From: Orbaceae bacterium lpD04
GTDB taxonomy: Bacteria > Pseudomonadota > Gammaproteobacteria > Enterobacterales > Orbaceae
Assembly: GCA_036251935.1 (NCBI GenBank)
Contig: CP133967.1
Span: 2,551,488 to 2,615,487 of the forward strand
Reading direction: 5' to 3'
DNA: 64,000 nt
Below are positions 15,001 through 19,282 of this stretch, piece after piece. Numbering within the stretch: position 1 is the stretch's first letter; every line of letters begins with the position of its first letter. The position numbers and the translations under genes were made by a program. The notes under the pieces were generated by a model that had not been told where the DNA came from, searched no databases, and saw only the letters and a program-made list of their open reading frames with translations.

Positions 15001-16008
15001 TGCATCGAGATTAAAACTAACATCCGAGCCATTTTTAAATGTTAATTGATTTTGTTGTAAATCATTAGTTTTATTCCAAAAAACGTAAGCATAACTACTA
15101 TTATCACCAGTACCATAAAAATCTAAGTGCCCAGTAAAATCAACTTTACTACCATTGATCCATTGCTTATTTGCCCGACTATAAAAAGCATCTTCAGCAT
15201 TTGAGTTAGTAAAAGAGCCAATAGTAATTTTACTATAAATATTTTGGTTATAAGTGTAGCCAGCCAAGTAATTGGCATCAAATTTATTTAATGTATTTCC
15301 TGTTGAAGAAGTTGAATAACTGTTGCCGTTTAGATAAGCCACTCCAACATTAGCACCAGTTCCATATGACAAAACACCTAGCGTCATATTAGTAATATTA
15401 TCAATATTGTTAAAAACAGTGTTGATACTAGACGTTGCATCTGTGACATAAAACATGACATTATTTGAACTCGTACTACTTTTATCTGTGGCTAGACTAA
15501 TACCATCAAAACTCAGTGTTACTTGATTTTGTGCATTGCCCCCTCTAGCAAATATAGAGCTAGAAGAACTAGTGCCATTATTTATAGCATAATCACCGCT
15601 TATGGTTATATTGTTTCTTGAGCCAAAATCAAACTTAGTGGAGCTTGAAGAACTAAGTTGTCCTCCCACTATATTTTTTGATATAGCATAGGCGTTACCA
15701 TTTTGGTAATCACTTAAATTGATACTTCCTGTTAGCGTAATATCGCTACAAGTCTGATCGTTTAAATATTGTCCGAAAGTACTCGCGTTCGCTGCAGAGC
15801 AAGCAGCAATGGCGTTATTTGCGAAAATTAGCGGTGATGAGAATAGCCCTAATAAAATAAATGATTTGGATAGGAATGTTAATTTAGATAATTGTATCGG
15901 CCGAATACCACTTTTACTTGAAGATTTTTGTTTTCCTTTGGCAAACTCATTTGCGACGATCCAAGATCGATATGCCGCACTCCAAATAACTCGATAAACT
16001 TTATTCAT
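1..16008 (-). CDS. Giant ESPR-type autotransporter adhesin (type Va secretion), 3' end outside window
   Basis: A surface adhesin predicted to secrete itself through its own outer-membrane barrel. The ATG is at 16006-16008, and every window line I read in this frame was free of stops, giving at least 5336 codons. Residues 1-30 (MNKVYRVIWSAAYRSWIVAN...) are an extended signal peptide region; a hydrophobic segment at about 45-69 ends in ANNAIAA, followed by C70 and C87. Residues ~70-980 are a non-repeated Asn/Ser/Thr/Gly-rich beta-helix-like stretch. Residues ~980-4940 are the long repeats, with PATR-type motifs such as GSG.L...NSYTGATTVSSG. The pertactin-like autochaperone lies near 540-760 (IKLIDNGSSDIGAF) and the barrel starts near 480 (IRPDFGDYIANM). 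Roughly the last half of the barrel is off the left edge. G+C is visibly higher in the repeats than in neighbouring genes. Family call is certain; the ligand is unknown. Confidence 0.95.
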   Translation of the reverse strand, partial: MNKVYRVIWSAAYRSWIVANEFAKGKQKSSSKSGIRPIQLSKLTFLSKSFILLGLFSSPLIFANNAIAACSAANASTFGQYLNDQTCSDITLTGSINLSDYQNGNAYAISKNIVGGQLSSSSSTKFDFGSRNNITISGDYAINNGTSSSSSIFARGGNAQNQVTLSFDGISLATDKSSTSSNNVMFYVTDATSSINTVFNNIDNITNMTLGVLSYGTGANVGVAYLNGNSYSTSSTGNTLNKFDANYLAGYTYNQNIYSKITIGSFTNSNAEDAFYSRANKQWINGSKVDFTGHLDFYGTGDNSSYAYVFWNKTNDLQQNQLTFKNGSDVSFNLDAKTNFTSGDGSSGSHGYGYSYVFEDGAIFKLWSQQNVFGDATGNNVGIKIGSYDKNSGVFGSGAQIIVAGVNGAQLAGNGLTNIGGSNYRLSSSLYSNSIVNNGEYNADDVVFNLASGSNFNVSGIGINVAKSEYLNNNLDVLTTTKNNSGIYIRSATNITAATGMNITHNGSGEVFVKNVANINTTTAGLVLNSTSGNNMIVDLTKEPNDAQEGIINASSGNGIIIGSNSASGNVNLNITGGIFNLTGSATGLNFQNSSTINSHVITGTTINLASGSTGQAISNGDSAVTLKGVNVNVVDRTAFNEANLNNIVFAQNDDNQNNIITVTGDGLGLNLNTNLSAIKNSYLTINVTDSSGNEGTTGTGTAILIAGGLSSDVITVTDNIIIKALDATAIKINGSNARTLVNNSSITGNIVFNNGNVKNIISNNNLLDGGITAGNGNNTLNLNNNSTTTGAITLGNGNNIVNIGNSVEVASVTTGSGTNTFNLTGMESSSINSIGTLNAGSGTNNSLNFIDSILTSNNLTELKNFTNINLTSSSFSLLNKNNLASGKVNIDEASSLSFTSTYNDTVGVVLAGAGDVNFTNGANVTLINDNSSFSGLWNIASASTVTTSNNTQLGTAKAQIDGVLNVSQTSLNNALSGQGQINVNSDNVAFNFGSSVGDAFTGTVGLSDTIFTLSGDNTTALTNATLSLSSGSKTTVGASEQDIGNLTLDGGVIIFNGNNTVSTNKLSTLASSILQINKDNIPPSSVSQAGNLIDQSHGEIDQLIIAQNSDSLDVNLLTLQDTNGNVLSNSTLHSIIEDGNTVAEATYDYSLVKANGLGVSYQLIGLDLQSGKTLTLDTSSASNKTLTAQVSGVGNLMLNSDAAGIILDNSANSYTGATTVSSGKLIAGSDNAFGQTSALNISASTSADINGYKQTVGQLANSGSLALTGGVLTVTNGGSSSGTLSGSGTLNITGGDLAVTTANAGLSAVTSIGSSASVSLSGSGTLGSGDVTLLGALNLAVANTLGNNLSGSGTLNNNAAIVLTGNNSGFTGQHNIGSNGSLSVASINNLGATTATVDLQDSTSVLNFNGVSGVISNQLSGTSGTVNINNSADMSLRGNNSGFTGNYALAGDSTLTVSSTNNIGTSDVAIGAGSTLVLSDYNSTASTASELGNKLTGSGNLTLSNTQLTLSASNSKASSLSGAITLKDGSALTVSSDSQLNTAATIDIDSTTDSLNITSSGAYTLNNGLSGQGQINVSSGDAAFNFGSGAGSAFAGTVDLSDTVFTLSGDNTTALTDATLSLSSGSKTTVNGSRQAVGNLTLNGGTIIFGTGNTITTDTLATSSNNTTVQVDVMAVDSENLLDQNQGSVKTLVYATESSGVDVSKITLQDLAGDTFDSNYTIDITQGSSVVAKGSYNYSVLNDSGLKVNYGLRQLALQSGQTLTLDTSSASNKTLTAQVSGAGNLSLTSDTTGLTLTNSANSYTGATTVSSGKVIAGSDNAFGQTSALNISASTSADINGYKQTVGQLVNSGSLALTGGALTVTNGGSSSGTLSGSGTLNITGGDLAVTTANAGLSAVTSIGSSASVSLSGSGTLGSGDVTLLGALNLAVANTLGNNLSGSGTLNNNAAIVLTGNNSGFTGQHNIGSNGSLSVASINNLGATTATVDLQDSTSVLNFNGVSGVISNQLSGTSGTVNINNSADMSLRGNNSGFTGNYALAGDSTLTVSSTNNIGTSDVAIGAGSTLVLSDYNSTASTASELGNKLTGSGNLTLSNTQLTLSASNSKASSLSGAITLKDGSALTVSSDSQLNTAATIDIDSTTDSLNITSSGAYTLNNGLSGQGQINVSSGDAAFNFGSGAGSAFAGTVDLSDTVFTLSGDNTTALTDATLSLSSGSKTTVNGSRQAVGNLTLNGGTIIFGTGNTITTDTLATSSNNTTVQVDVMAVDSENLLDQNQGSVKTLVYATESSGVDVSKITLQDLAGDTFDSNYTIDITQGSSVVAKGSYNYSVLNDSGLKVNYGLRQLALQSGQTLTLDTSSASNKTLTAQVSGVGNLMLNSDAAGIILDNSANSYTGATTVSSGKLIAGSDNAFGQTSALNISASTSADINGYKQTVGQLVNSGSLALTGGALTVTNGGSSSGTLSGSGTLNITGGDLAVTTANSGLSAVTSIGSSASVSLSGSGTLGSGDVALLGALNLAVANTLGNNLSGSGMLNNNAAIVLTGNNSGFTGQHNIGSNGSLSVASINNLGATTATVDLQDSTSVLNFNGVSGVISNQLSGTSGTVNINNSADMSLRGNNSGFTGNYALAGDSTLTVSSTNNIGTSDVAIGAGSTLVLSDYNSTASTASELGNKLTGSGNLTLSNTQLTLSASNSKASSLSGAITLKDGSALTVSSDSQLNTAATIDIDSTTDSLNITSSGAYTLNNGLSGQGQINVSSGDAAFNFGSGAGSAFAGTVDLSDTVFTLSGDNTTALTDATLSLSSGSKTTVNGSRQAVGNLTLNGGTIIFGTGNTITTDTLATSSNNTTVQVDVMAVDSENLLDQNQGSVKTLVYATESSGVDVSKITLQDLAGDTFDSNYTIDITQGSSVVAKGSYNYSVLNDSGLKVNYGLRQLALQSGQTLTLDTSSASNKTLTAQVSGAGNLSLTSDTTGLTLTNSANSYTGATTVSSGKLIAGSDNAFGQTSALNISASTSADINGYKQTVGQLANSGSLALTGGVLTVTNGGSSSGTLSGSGTLNITGGDLAVTTANAGLSAVTSIGSSASVSLSGSGTLGSGDVTLLGALNLAVANTLGNNLSGSGTLNNNAAIVLTGNNSGFTGQHNIGSNGSLSVASINNLGATTATVDLQDSTSVLNFNGVSGVISNQLSGTSGTVNINNSADMSLRGNNSGFTGNYALAGDSTLTVSSTNNIGTSDVAIGAGSTLVLSDYNSTASTASELGNKLTGSGNLTLSNTQLTLSASNSKASSLSGAITLKDGSALTVSSDSQLNTAATIDIDSTTDSLNITSSGAYTLNNGLSGQGQINVSSGDAAFNFGSGAGSAFAGTVDLSDTVFTLSGNNTTALTDATLRLSSGSKTTVGTSEQDISNLTLNGGVIVFNGDGTVSTNKLATSADSIVQINKDNIPSNSASGAQNLLDQNHGETSQLITAQNSDDLDVNQITLQDTDGNELSDSTLHSVVEDGNTVAEATYDYSLVKNSGLGVSYQLTGLDLQSGQTLTLDTSSASNKTLTAQVSGVGSLSLKSDTTGLTLTNSANSYTGATTVSSGKVIAGSDNAFGQTSALNISASTSADINGYKQTVGQLANSGSLALSGGALTVTNGGSSSGTLSGSGTLNITGGDLAITTANAGLSAVTNIGSNASVSLSGNGTLGSGDVALLGQLNFNSDNDVIHNIAGSGTIISNAAMNLTGDNSSFTGQHKIKHNSTLTVSSAQNLGSDSVVVDLEDSASTLNFNGVIGNIAHTFTGAEGTVNINNNADMSLIGNNSGFTGDYALAGNSTLTVSSTDNIGTSDVAISAGSTLVLSDYNGATATELANSLTGSGNLTLSNSQLTLSASNSKASSLSGAITLKDGSALTVSRDSQLNTAATIDIDSTTDSLNISSSGAYTLNNGLSGQGQINVSSGDAAFNFGSSAGSAFAGIVDLSDTVFTLSGNNTTALTDATLSLSSGSKTAVGTSEQDISNLTLNGGVIVFNGDGTVSTNKLATSANSIVQINKDNIPSNSISQADNLLDQSLGEVSQLVTAQNSDSLNINQITLQDTNGIVISDSTLRNIVEDGNTVAEATYDYSLVKNNGLGVSYQLTGLDLQSGETLTLNTSSATNKTLTAKVSGSGSLMLNSDASGMTLDNSANSYTGATTVSSGKVIAGSDNAFGDTSTLNINSGASIDFNSKIQTIGVLANTGELELSGAELNIIHGGTSSGLLSGSGTLNITGGDLSITSANENLSATTNIETEASVSLSGAGTLGLGNVDILGQLNLNVNNAIANNLSGSGIIYSHATVNLTGDNSYFTGQHSIEHNGSLSVASINNLGATTATVDLQDSTSVLNFNGVSGVISNQLSGTSGTVNINNSADMSLRGNNSGFTGDYALAGNSTLTVSSTDNIGTSDVAISAGSTLVLSDYNGATATELANSLTGSGNLTLSNSQLTLSASNSKASSLSGAITLKDGSALTVSSDSQLNTAATIDIDSTTDSLNITSSGAYTLNNGLSGQGQINVSSGDAAFNFGSSAGSAFAGTVNLSDTVFTLSGDNTTALTDATLSLSSGSKTTVGTSEQDISNLTLNGGVIVFNGDGSVNTNKLSTSAASIVQINKNNIPPSSISQADNLLDQSHGEVNQLVTAQNSDSLNINQITLQDTHGNVLSDLTLHSIIENGNTVAEATYDYSLVKNNGLGVSYQLTGLALQSGQTLTLDTTNATNKTLTAKVSGTGSLMLNSDAAGMTLENSFNSYTGATTVSSGKVIAGSDNAFGQTATLNINSTASADLSGHEQSVGQLVNSGSLALSGGELTITNGGSSSGSLSGSGRIIVNGGHLTVSNANNNLTASTSINSGSSISLSDAGTLGFGAIDISGNLNINNSNSLANVLTGTGSVNINANTSLSANNTSFTGNINVSNIASLTINDVNQLGSALIDNDGSLLFNLAQSQKMLNSITGSGDFIKNGTGVLTIDQTEAYTGKTDVNQGGLWINQGTTLGGSNAANVTIAQGATLSGSGIISGKVINYGNINVIADSTVTRLTTTPVSFVINNDVDNYNTVNISSGNIIGNTLTINGNYTGYNNAVININTDLGDNNNSQLDHLIISGHAGGNTSIHINDIGSISGAQTTVDGIKLIDNGSSDIGAFKLDNVVTKGAYEYVLNRNNSDQNWYLTSNNDIRPDFGDYIANMDAVSKSLLPSFGSKPSGALAGGAGGLRSMDRIAKNDGEHLNSVWMINTAGRSRGEAGGGQIRYHYNEFSSVIGIDHTFYNNESALVLGAMTGTTYAKSSSENRNTSSDSSGSVNGNTFGIYASWFFDGDDPLSPFIDYYFSYG
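1190..2434 (-). repeat. Partial repeat unit 7 (last, diverged)
   Basis: The right part (about 1680-2434) is close to unit 6. Similarity decays leftward and ends near 1190, where the sequence passes into a PATR motif (coding GTGVLTIDQTEAYTGKTDV) and then the autochaperone. Confidence 0.75.
2435..4210 (-). repeat. Repeat unit 6, 1776 bp, A-type middle segment
   Basis: Carries the A-type segment at about 3640-3930. The stretch 3000-3460 has drifted from the central units, whereas 2435-2990 is almost the same as the equivalent part of unit 5. Confidence 0.85.
4211..5986 (-). repeat. Repeat unit 5, 1776 bp, A-type middle segment
   Basis: Carries the A-type segment (about 5420-5700, coding EATYDYSLVKNSGLGVSYQL). 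The stretch 4590-4950 is diverged from the equivalent part of the other units, while the flanking parts remain very similar. Confidence 0.85.
5987..7753 (-). repeat. Repeat unit 4, 1767 bp, B-type middle segment
   Basis: Nearly identical to units 2 and 3, with the B-type segment at about 7199-7505 and the ggttagtgtaagccc cassette near 7078. It is the last of the homogenised central trio. Confidence 0.88.
7754..9520 (-). repeat. Repeat unit 3, 1767 bp, B-type middle segment
   Basis: Nearly identical to units 2 and 4. It differs by the alternative cassette at about 8845-8895 (tatctaatattattcccgc) in place of the ggttagtgtaagccc form, plus scattered single-base changes such as at 8410 (agcatcccg versus agcgtcccg). 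Confidence 0.88.
9521..11287 (-). repeat. Repeat unit 2, 1767 bp, B-type middle segment
   Basis: Nearly identical to units 3 and 4 by eye. It carries the B-type segment at about 10733-11040 (coding SENLLDQNQGSVKTLVYA and GSYNYSVLNDSGLKVNYGLR) and the cassette beginning ctattggttagtgtaagccc near 10611. Confidence 0.88.
11288..13069 (-). repeat. Repeat unit 1 (first from the N-terminus), 1782 bp
   Basis: Its N-terminal portion (about 12450-13069) is clearly diverged from units 2-4, with many substitutions and the A-type middle segment (coding ...EATYDYSLVKANGLGVSYQL). From about 12440 leftward it becomes nearly identical to units 2-4, so the junction looks like a recombination boundary. Confidence 0.85.
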
Positions 16009-16029
16009 AGTACTCAAAGCCTCACATAT

Positions 16030-16058
16030 ATTATACTGATAACCTTTGTATAATTAAA
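16030..16058 (-). promoter_or_regulatory. Candidate promoter of the autotransporter
   Basis: On the minus strand a perfect -10 TATAAT (16030-16035) lies 17 bp from a weak -35 TTTAAT (16053-16058). A GAGG at about 11 nt from the ATG could serve as ribosome binding site. The -35 is poor, so activation by a regulator is possible. Confidence 0.35.
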
Positions 16059-16295
16059 ATAGAGCAATACCAATTAAAATTCAAGTGGATAAATTAACAA
16101 CTATAAATGGTATAACCTATAAATAGGCAAATATGGCGGGTAATACTACTGTTACGATGAGTAATAATAAAAAAGAAAAATTATTTATTTTGTTCAAAAA
16201 AAATGATTAAACTGATTTTATTTTGGCGAAAATATATCAAAGAAAAGTAATTATTAGAAACATAGACACAAAAGTGATAAAACTTTGGGATAAAT
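16059..16295. other. AT-rich intergenic stretch without a gene
   Basis: Between the autotransporter promoter and the pgpA terminator I see no open frame of note, no RNA gene and no clear binding site. It is strongly A/T-rich and could hold upstream regulatory sequence for the adhesin. Confidence 0.5.
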
Positions 16296-16329
16296 TAAAA
16301 AGAGCACAATTATTTTTTAATTGTGCTCT
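16296..16329 (-). terminator. Rho-independent terminator after argF-pgpA
   Basis: Perfect 12-bp stem (AGAGCACAATTA 16301-16312 with its complement 16318-16329), 5-nt loop, and a run of T on the minus strand immediately after the stem (16296-16300). It starts 8 nt past the pgpA stop codon. Confidence 0.85.
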
Positions 16330-16337
16330 ATGAAGAA

Positions 16338-16838
16338 TCAGCTGATCCAAAACGTTAATAGATATACCACAATAGAAGAAAAAATTGCTGCGATAACATC
16401 ATCGATCATAATACCAAACCCACCTGACACTTTTTGATCAGCTAAACGAATAGGCCAAGGCTTTACCATATCGAAAAAACGAAAAATAATAAAAGCTATC
16501 AAAACCCATAAAACAGAGAGATGAGGAATAAAAAAAAGAGTGATCCACATTCCAACAAACTCATCCCAAACAATATGACCCGAATCATGTGTATGCGTAT
16601 CATCAGATGTTTTCTGACATAGAAAACAACCAAAAACAAAAGCAACCACAATCAAGATCCAATATAAAATAGGAATTAACTGACAAAAAAGCAGCCATAT
16701 TGGAATTGCCATCAAAGAGCCCATAGTGCCAGGCATAATAGGTGACATCCCGCTACCGAGCCCTACCGCTAAAAAATGAATAGGGTTAGTTAGACGAATA
16801 TATTGTTTAAAACTAGAATTTTTATTTGTTTTAGTCAT
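16338..16838 (-). CDS. pgpA: Phosphatidylglycerophosphatase A
   Basis: Removes the phosphate from phosphatidylglycerophosphate to give phosphatidylglycerol, in the inner membrane. The 166-residue protein has several hydrophobic helices and the family motifs GSGMSPIMPGTMGS (28-41), WDEFVGMW (91-98), KPWPIR (126-131) and GFGIMIDDVIA (140-150), matching E. coli PgpA closely. Its ATG overlaps the argF stop codon by one base (TAATG), so it is translationally coupled to argF. In many relatives pgpA follows thiL/nusB, so this pairing is not the usual one. Confidence 0.95.
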   Translation of the reverse strand: MTKTNKNSSFKQYIRLTNPIHFLAVGLGSGMSPIMPGTMGSLMAIPIWLLFCQLIPILYWILIVVAFVFGCFLCQKTSDDTHTHDSGHIVWDEFVGMWITLFFIPHLSVLWVLIAFIIFRFFDMVKPWPIRLADQKVSGGFGIMIDDVIAAIFSSIVVYLLTFWIS

Positions 16839-17845
16839 TAATCTTTACTTAATGTTGCAACCATGACGGCTTTGATCGTATGAAGACGATTTTCGGCTTC
16901 ATCAAATACAATACTGTGTTTTGATTCAAACACATCATCAGTTACTTCAAGTCCATTATTTAAATTATACTGCGCGGCCATTTGTTTACCAACAACAGTA
17001 TTCATATCATGAAACGCAGGTAAACAATGCATAAACTTAACATTTGGGTTATGTGTCAAATTAATCACATTTTGATTAATTTGGTAAGGAGCCAATAATT
17101 TGACTCGTTCATCCCATACATTTTTAGGCTCTCCCATCGAGACCCATACATCAGTATATAAGAAATCGACATCTTTGACACCTAGCTCGATATCTTCAGT
17201 TAGAATAATCTTCGCTCCTGTTTTTGCAGAGATAACCATACATTGTTCGACTAAAGATGGATCTGGCTGACAAATTTTAGGAGCAACTAAACGAATTTCC
17301 ATTCCCATCAATGCAGCCCCTTCCATTAATGAATTTCCCATGTTATTACGAGCATCACCTAAATAAGCAAATTTAACACTATTAAGTTGACGACCGCCAA
17401 TATGCTCTTTCATGGTCATAAAATCAGCTAGAATTTGTGTTGGATGAGCCTCATTAGTAAGACCATTCCAAACGGGCACTCCTGCATATTTTGCTAATGC
17501 CTCAACAATTTCTTGTCCATATCCTCGATATTGAATACCATCATACATTCGGCCAAGAACCCTTGCCGTATCAGCAATTGACTCCTTATTCCCAATCTGA
17601 CTTCCACTCGCACCCAAATAGGTAACGCAAGCCCCCTGATCGAAGGCGCCAACCTCAAATGCACAGCGTGTACGTGTTGAGTCTTTTTCAAAAATTAGAG
17701 CAATATTTTTACCTGTTAAATATTTAATCTCTCGACCTTGTTTTTTAGCATTTTTTAACTCTATTGATAATGTAATTAATTGATCAATCTCCAAGGGAGT
17801 AAAATCGAGTAGACGTAAAAAATGGCGCTGATAAAAACCATACAT
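16838..17845 (-). CDS. argF: Ornithine carbamoyltransferase
   Basis: Makes citrulline from ornithine and carbamoyl phosphate in arginine synthesis. The 335 residues match E. coli ArgF/ArgI in length. The carbamoyl-phosphate motif STRTR is at 56-60, the ornithine-binding SMGE at 236-239 and HCLPAFHD at 273-280. It lies divergent from carAB, whose product supplies carbamoyl phosphate. An ArgR box sits about 43 bp upstream of the start, consistent with arginine repression. An arginine-degrading (arcB) role is less likely given that box and the absence of arcA/arcC. Confidence 0.96.
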   Translation of the reverse strand: MYGFYQRHFLRLLDFTPLEIDQLITLSIELKNAKKQGREIKYLTGKNIALIFEKDSTRTRCAFEVGAFDQGACVTYLGASGSQIGNKESIADTARVLGRMYDGIQYRGYGQEIVEALAKYAGVPVWNGLTNEAHPTQILADFMTMKEHIGGRQLNSVKFAYLGDARNNMGNSLMEGAALMGMEIRLVAPKICQPDPSLVEQCMVISAKTGAKIILTEDIELGVKDVDFLYTDVWVSMGEPKNVWDERVKLLAPYQINQNVINLTHNPNVKFMHCLPAFHDMNTVVGKQMAAQYNLNNGLEVTDDVFESKHSIVFDEAENRLHTIKAVMVATLSKD

Positions 17846-17887
17846 AATTTGCTCCTAGAATTACTAATAATTTTAAAAAATTTTATT

Positions 17888-17901
17888 TGAATAATTATTC
17901 A
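17888..17901. promoter_or_regulatory. ArgR operator (ARG box) upstream of argF
   Basis: TGAATAATTATTCA is a perfect palindrome of the form TGAAT-N4-ATTCA, the core of the ArgR recognition sequence. It lies about 43 bp before the argF start codon. I did not find a convincing second box at the usual 21-bp spacing. Confidence 0.8.
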
Positions 17902-18063
17902 ATTTCAAGTTAAAGATAATAAATTCTCTTTTAAAGTTTAAAAAACAGGTAAAAGTCTCAAAATTTAGACTTTTTTTCGAGATAAATTTTATAATATCGT
18001 TTTATTTATCCAATTTATTATAATAAAATAGTTGTTATTATAATTTATCGATGTAAACTATCG

Positions 18064-18098
18064 TGAATTTATATTCATAAATAATGATTTATTATTCA
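18064..18098. promoter_or_regulatory. Tandem ARG boxes upstream of carAB
   Basis: TGAATTTATATTCA (18064-18077) is a perfect ARG-box core. TGATTTATTATTCA (18085-18098) is a near match starting exactly 21 bp later, the spacing at which one ArgR hexamer contacts paired boxes. The pair ends 20 bp before the carA start, so ArgR binding should block transcription. A TATAAT at 18039-18044 could be the -10 of the promoter. Confidence 0.82.
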
Positions 18099-18117
18099 AA
18101 TAAGGTTGTCATTTATT

Positions 18118-19278
18118 ATGCAAAATCATGCGATTCTTATTCTACAAGATGGTTCCCAATTTTTAGGTAAGTCAATTGGGGCTGATGGAGAAACCGTTGG
18201 AGAGGTAGTATTTAATACGTCAATGACAGGCTATCAAGAAATTCTAACGGATCCCTCTTACGCTGAGCAAATTGTTACATTAACTTATCCACATATTGGT
18301 AATGTGGGGACAAATCCTGATGATGAAGAATCGACTAAAATTTATACTAAAGGCTTAATTATTCGAGATCTTCCCTTAATTACAAGTAATTTTCGTAGTA
18401 CTGAAAATTTAACTACCTACCTAAAAAAACATAATATTGTTGCGATTTCAGATATAGACACACGAAAACTAACGCGCATTTTAAGAGAAAAAGGTGCTCT
18501 GCATGGCTGCATTGTCTCTGGTAACAATAAAGATGAGTTATTACAAAAAGCAGATCAAATTCTATTTAAAGCTCAAAACTTTAAAGGTATTAATGGGCTT
18601 GATTTGGCGAAAGAGGTCACAACCAAACAACATTATAATTGGCTTGATGGTACGTGGACATTAGATCATGACAACCTGACTAAAAAAACAGAAAATACGC
18701 GCCAATATAACGTAATAGCTTATGATTTTGGTATTAAAAGAAATATTTTACGCATGTTAGCAGACCGAGGATGCAACATTACTGTTGTCCCTGCACAATT
18801 ACCTGCAAATGAAGTATTAGCCCTCAACCCTGATGGTATTTTTTTATCTAATGGGCCAGGCGATCCTGCGCCATGTACTTACGCGATCGAGGCAATTCAA
18901 CAATTTTTAACAACAGATATCCCTATTTTTGGAATTTGTTTAGGTCATCAGTTGCTTGCTCTGGCTTGTGGAGCTAAAACGGTCAAAATGAAATTTGGTC
19001 ATCATGGTGGTAATCACCCTGTAAAAGATATTGAAAAAAATAAAGTAATAATTACCGCTCAAAATCATGGCTTTGCCGTCGATGAAGCCTCTTTACCAAA
19101 CTATCTCCGAGTTACCCATAAATCATTATTTGATGGATCACTACAAGGTATTCATCACAATATAAAACCAGCGTTTAGCTTTCAAGGTCACCCAGAAGCA
19201 AGCCCTGGTCCACATGATGCAGCCTATTTATTTGATCATTTTATCGAATTAATCTCTATTTATAAGCAGGAGCAATAA
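18118..19278 (+). CDS. carA: Carbamoyl-phosphate synthase, small (glutaminase) subunit
   Basis: Hydrolyses glutamine and passes ammonia to CarB for carbamoyl phosphate, feeding both arginine and pyrimidine synthesis. With the start at ATG 18118 the protein has 386 residues (E. coli 382). The class I glutaminase triad is visible: C274 in GICLGHQ, and H358 and E360 in [12 protein letters not shown] at 18106 would extend the frame by four codons, but it abuts the AAGG ribosome site (18102-18105), so the ATG 12 nt past that site is preferred. carB begins 4 nt after the stop. Confidence 0.97.
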   Translation: MQNHAILILQDGSQFLGKSIGADGETVGEVVFNTSMTGYQEILTDPSYAEQIVTLTYPHIGNVGTNPDDEESTKIYTKGLIIRDLPLITSNFRSTENLTTYLKKHNIVAISDIDTRKLTRILREKGALHGCIVSGNNKDELLQKADQILFKAQNFKGINGLDLAKEVTTKQHYNWLDGTWTLDHDNLTKKTENTRQYNVIAYDFGIKRNILRMLADRGCNITVVPAQLPANEVLALNPDGIFLSNGPGDPAPCTYAIEAIQQFLTTDIPIFGICLGHQLLALACGAKTVKMKFGHHGGNHPVKDIEKNKVIITAQNHGFAVDEASLPNYLRVTHKSLFDGSLQGIHHNIKPAFSFQGHPEASPGPHDAAYLFDHFIELISIYKQEQ

Positions 19279-19282
19279 CAAG

